Positions 6,901-7,802 of a stretch of 7,802 nt of DNA are shown one piece after another; the first letter of the stretch is position 1; every line of letters begins with the position of its first letter. Both the position numbers and the translations under genes were made by a program. The DNA is from an uncultured Pseudomonadota bacterium (GTDB lineage Bacteria > Pseudomonadota > Gammaproteobacteria > Steroidobacterales > Steroidobacteraceae), in NCBI GenBank assembly GCA_903910215.1, contig CAIVYV010000214.1, positions 1-7,802 of the forward strand, read 5' to 3'. The notes beneath the pieces were generated by a model, which was given only the letters and a program-made list of their open reading frames with translations, ran no database searches and was not told where the DNA came from.

Positions 6901-7802
6901 CTCAACAGGTGACGCGACGACTCAGATTCGGACTTGTCGTCGCGCTCGGCTGCCTACTCGCTTTTGGTCAACCAACATCGGCGTCATCCGCGTCGGAACA
7001 AGGCGAACTTTTCCTTCGCTTCAAGAGCGCCTTCGAGGCCGGCGACTGGGCGAGCGCAGAGGAGCGCGCAGCAGCACTGGTCAGGTTGATCGAATCGAGT
7101 GGTAAAGATAGCGCGCGCGAACTCGTGAATCCGCTGACGAATCTCGGTACCGTCGCTTTACGACGCAGCAACTTCGATGTCGCGATCGAACATTACAACC
7201 GCGCCATCCAACTGATCGATGGAGAACGCGCCGGGGCAGACAGCCTGCTGATCCGCCCTTTGCACGGACTCGGCGAGTCCCTGCTCGCCAAAGGCATGGC
7301 AGGTGAAGCCGTCATACCCCTAAAACGAGCGGTCGATCTGTCGCGAAATGTCGACGGCCTTTTCAATCCGGCCCAGATCGACATCGTCGATGCGCTGATC
7401 GAAGCCTACGTGGCAACGGGCCAACTCAGCGACGCTGAGCGTGAGCATCAATACGCCTTCCGGATCGCCGAGACGACCTTCGGCAAAAACGATCTACGAC
7501 TACTTGAGCCGCTGGATCGATATGCACGCTGGTTCGAGTCCATCGGACGCTACACGACGGCGCGAGGTATACATGCGCGCGCACTGCAACTTGCGGAGAG
7601 GCAATCGGCAGACAAGCCGATCGTCGGTGTTCCAGCGCTGCGCGGTCTCTCACGCACCTGGCTGCTAGAAGGCATTTATGGACCGGAAGTTGAGCCGGAG
7701 ACTCCGGTTCGCGAAGCCAGCGAAGCGAGTGGACCGTTCTTGTCTGCGGCAGGTGCTGGTCGACTTAATGCTGATGGTGAGCGCGCCCTTAGATTTGCGC
7801 TC
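6864..7802 (+). CDS. Exported TPR-repeat protein, 3' partial
   Basis: An open frame of 313 codons runs to the window edge with no stop. The N-terminus is a signal peptide: basic TRRLRFG (17-23), hydrophobic core LVVALGCLLAFG (24-35) and likely cleavage after PTSA or SSA (37-43), so the protein should be periplasmic or envelope-associated. TPR-like helix pairs follow at about 46-77, 88-120 (clearest: LGTVALRRSNFDVAIEHYNRAIQL), 130-162, 172-203 and 214-246. A Pro/Glu/Ala-rich stretch (272-298) comes next, and then what may be a new helical domain. ATG 6864 lies inside the methyltransferase gene (37-base overlap) and has GAGGGGG 6 bases upstream. GTG 6909 is an alternative start that gives a more compact signal peptide. 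Proteins of this build sometimes end in a TonB-type domain, but the relevant part is outside the window. TPR scaffolds mediate protein contacts; the partner is unknown. Confidence 0.85.
   Translation, partial: MDRFTLPLRETLTQQVTRRLRFGLVVALGCLLAFGQPTSASSASEQGELFLRFKSAFEAGDWASAEERAAALVRLIESSGKDSARELVNPLTNLGTVALRRSNFDVAIEHYNRAIQLIDGERAGADSLLIRPLHGLGESLLAKGMAGEAVIPLKRAVDLSRNVDGLFNPAQIDIVDALIEAYVATGQLSDAEREHQYAFRIAETTFGKNDLRLLEPLDRYARWFESIGRYTTARGIHARALQLAERQSADKPIVGVPALRGLSRTWLLEGIYGPEVEPETPVREASEASGPFLSAAGAGRLNADGERALRFAL
6913..6944 (+). repeat. Perfect 9-bp inverted repeat early in the TPR gene
   Basis: CGCGACGAC at 6913-6921 is the exact reverse complement of GTCGTCGCG at 6936-6944, with a 14-base loop. 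In RNA this could form a stem with seven G-C pairs, starting 13 bases after the methyltransferase stop and just after the alternative GTG 6909. No U-run follows, so it is not a rho-independent terminator. It codes for part of the signal peptide (ThrArgArgLeu to ValValAla), and one such repeat could arise by chance in a window of this length. Confidence 0.4.

Noticed and set aside
6913..6944. Inverted repeat as an intrinsic terminator after the methyltransferase
   Set aside because: No T-run follows the stem, and the TPR coding frame runs straight through it.
6812..7105. Plus-strand open frame of 97 codons spanning the methyltransferase end and TPR-gene start
   Set aside because: Both overlapping frames carry clear protein family signals, and this one has an Arg/Ser/Thr-rich product typical of an out-of-frame read.

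Overview
This window is gene-dense bacterial DNA read entirely on the + strand. Five consecutive coding regions overlap or lie only a few bases apart, so it looks like the interior of one transcription unit. Both ends are cut: the first gene began before the window and the last runs past its end. The moderately GC-rich composition, the tight ATGA-type coupling and the protein families (tandem-fused UvrA, cyclopropane-synthase-like methyltransferase, DUF2062 membrane protein, exported TPR protein) suggest a proteobacterium, probably a gammaproteobacterium. That placement is inference from general resemblance, not from a marker gene.

Layout. 1-5067 holds most of a very large UvrA in which two complete UvrA units are fused head to tail, with four ABC signature motifs and four Walker B motifs. 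Three of the four Walker A motifs are visible; the first lies upstream. 5057-5356 encodes a 99-residue protein with eight cysteines arranged as three CxxC pairs plus two single cysteines. 5363-5836 encodes a small DUF2062-type integral membrane protein. 5833-6900 encodes a SAM-dependent methyltransferase of the cyclopropane-fatty-acid-synthase superfamily, closer in motif pattern to the plant coclaurine N-methyltransferase branch than to true CFA synthase. 6864-7802 is the start of an exported TPR-repeat protein whose initiation region lies inside the methyltransferase gene. It has no stop codon in the window and is easy to miss.

How they may work together. The fused UvrA is a DNA-damage recognition ATPase of the nucleotide excision repair family, or a relative. 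The three middle genes have no established link to repair. Tight packing means they are probably co-expressed, but shared function is not shown. No RNA gene, mobile element, CRISPR array or gene-free stretch above 300 bases is present; the longest gap between coding regions is 6 bases. No promoter or terminator could be supported. The most notable points are the asymmetric domain content of the two UvrA halves, the cysteine-rich protein coupled to it, the altered active-site pattern of the methyltransferase, and the buried start of the TPR gene beside a 9-bp inverted repeat.
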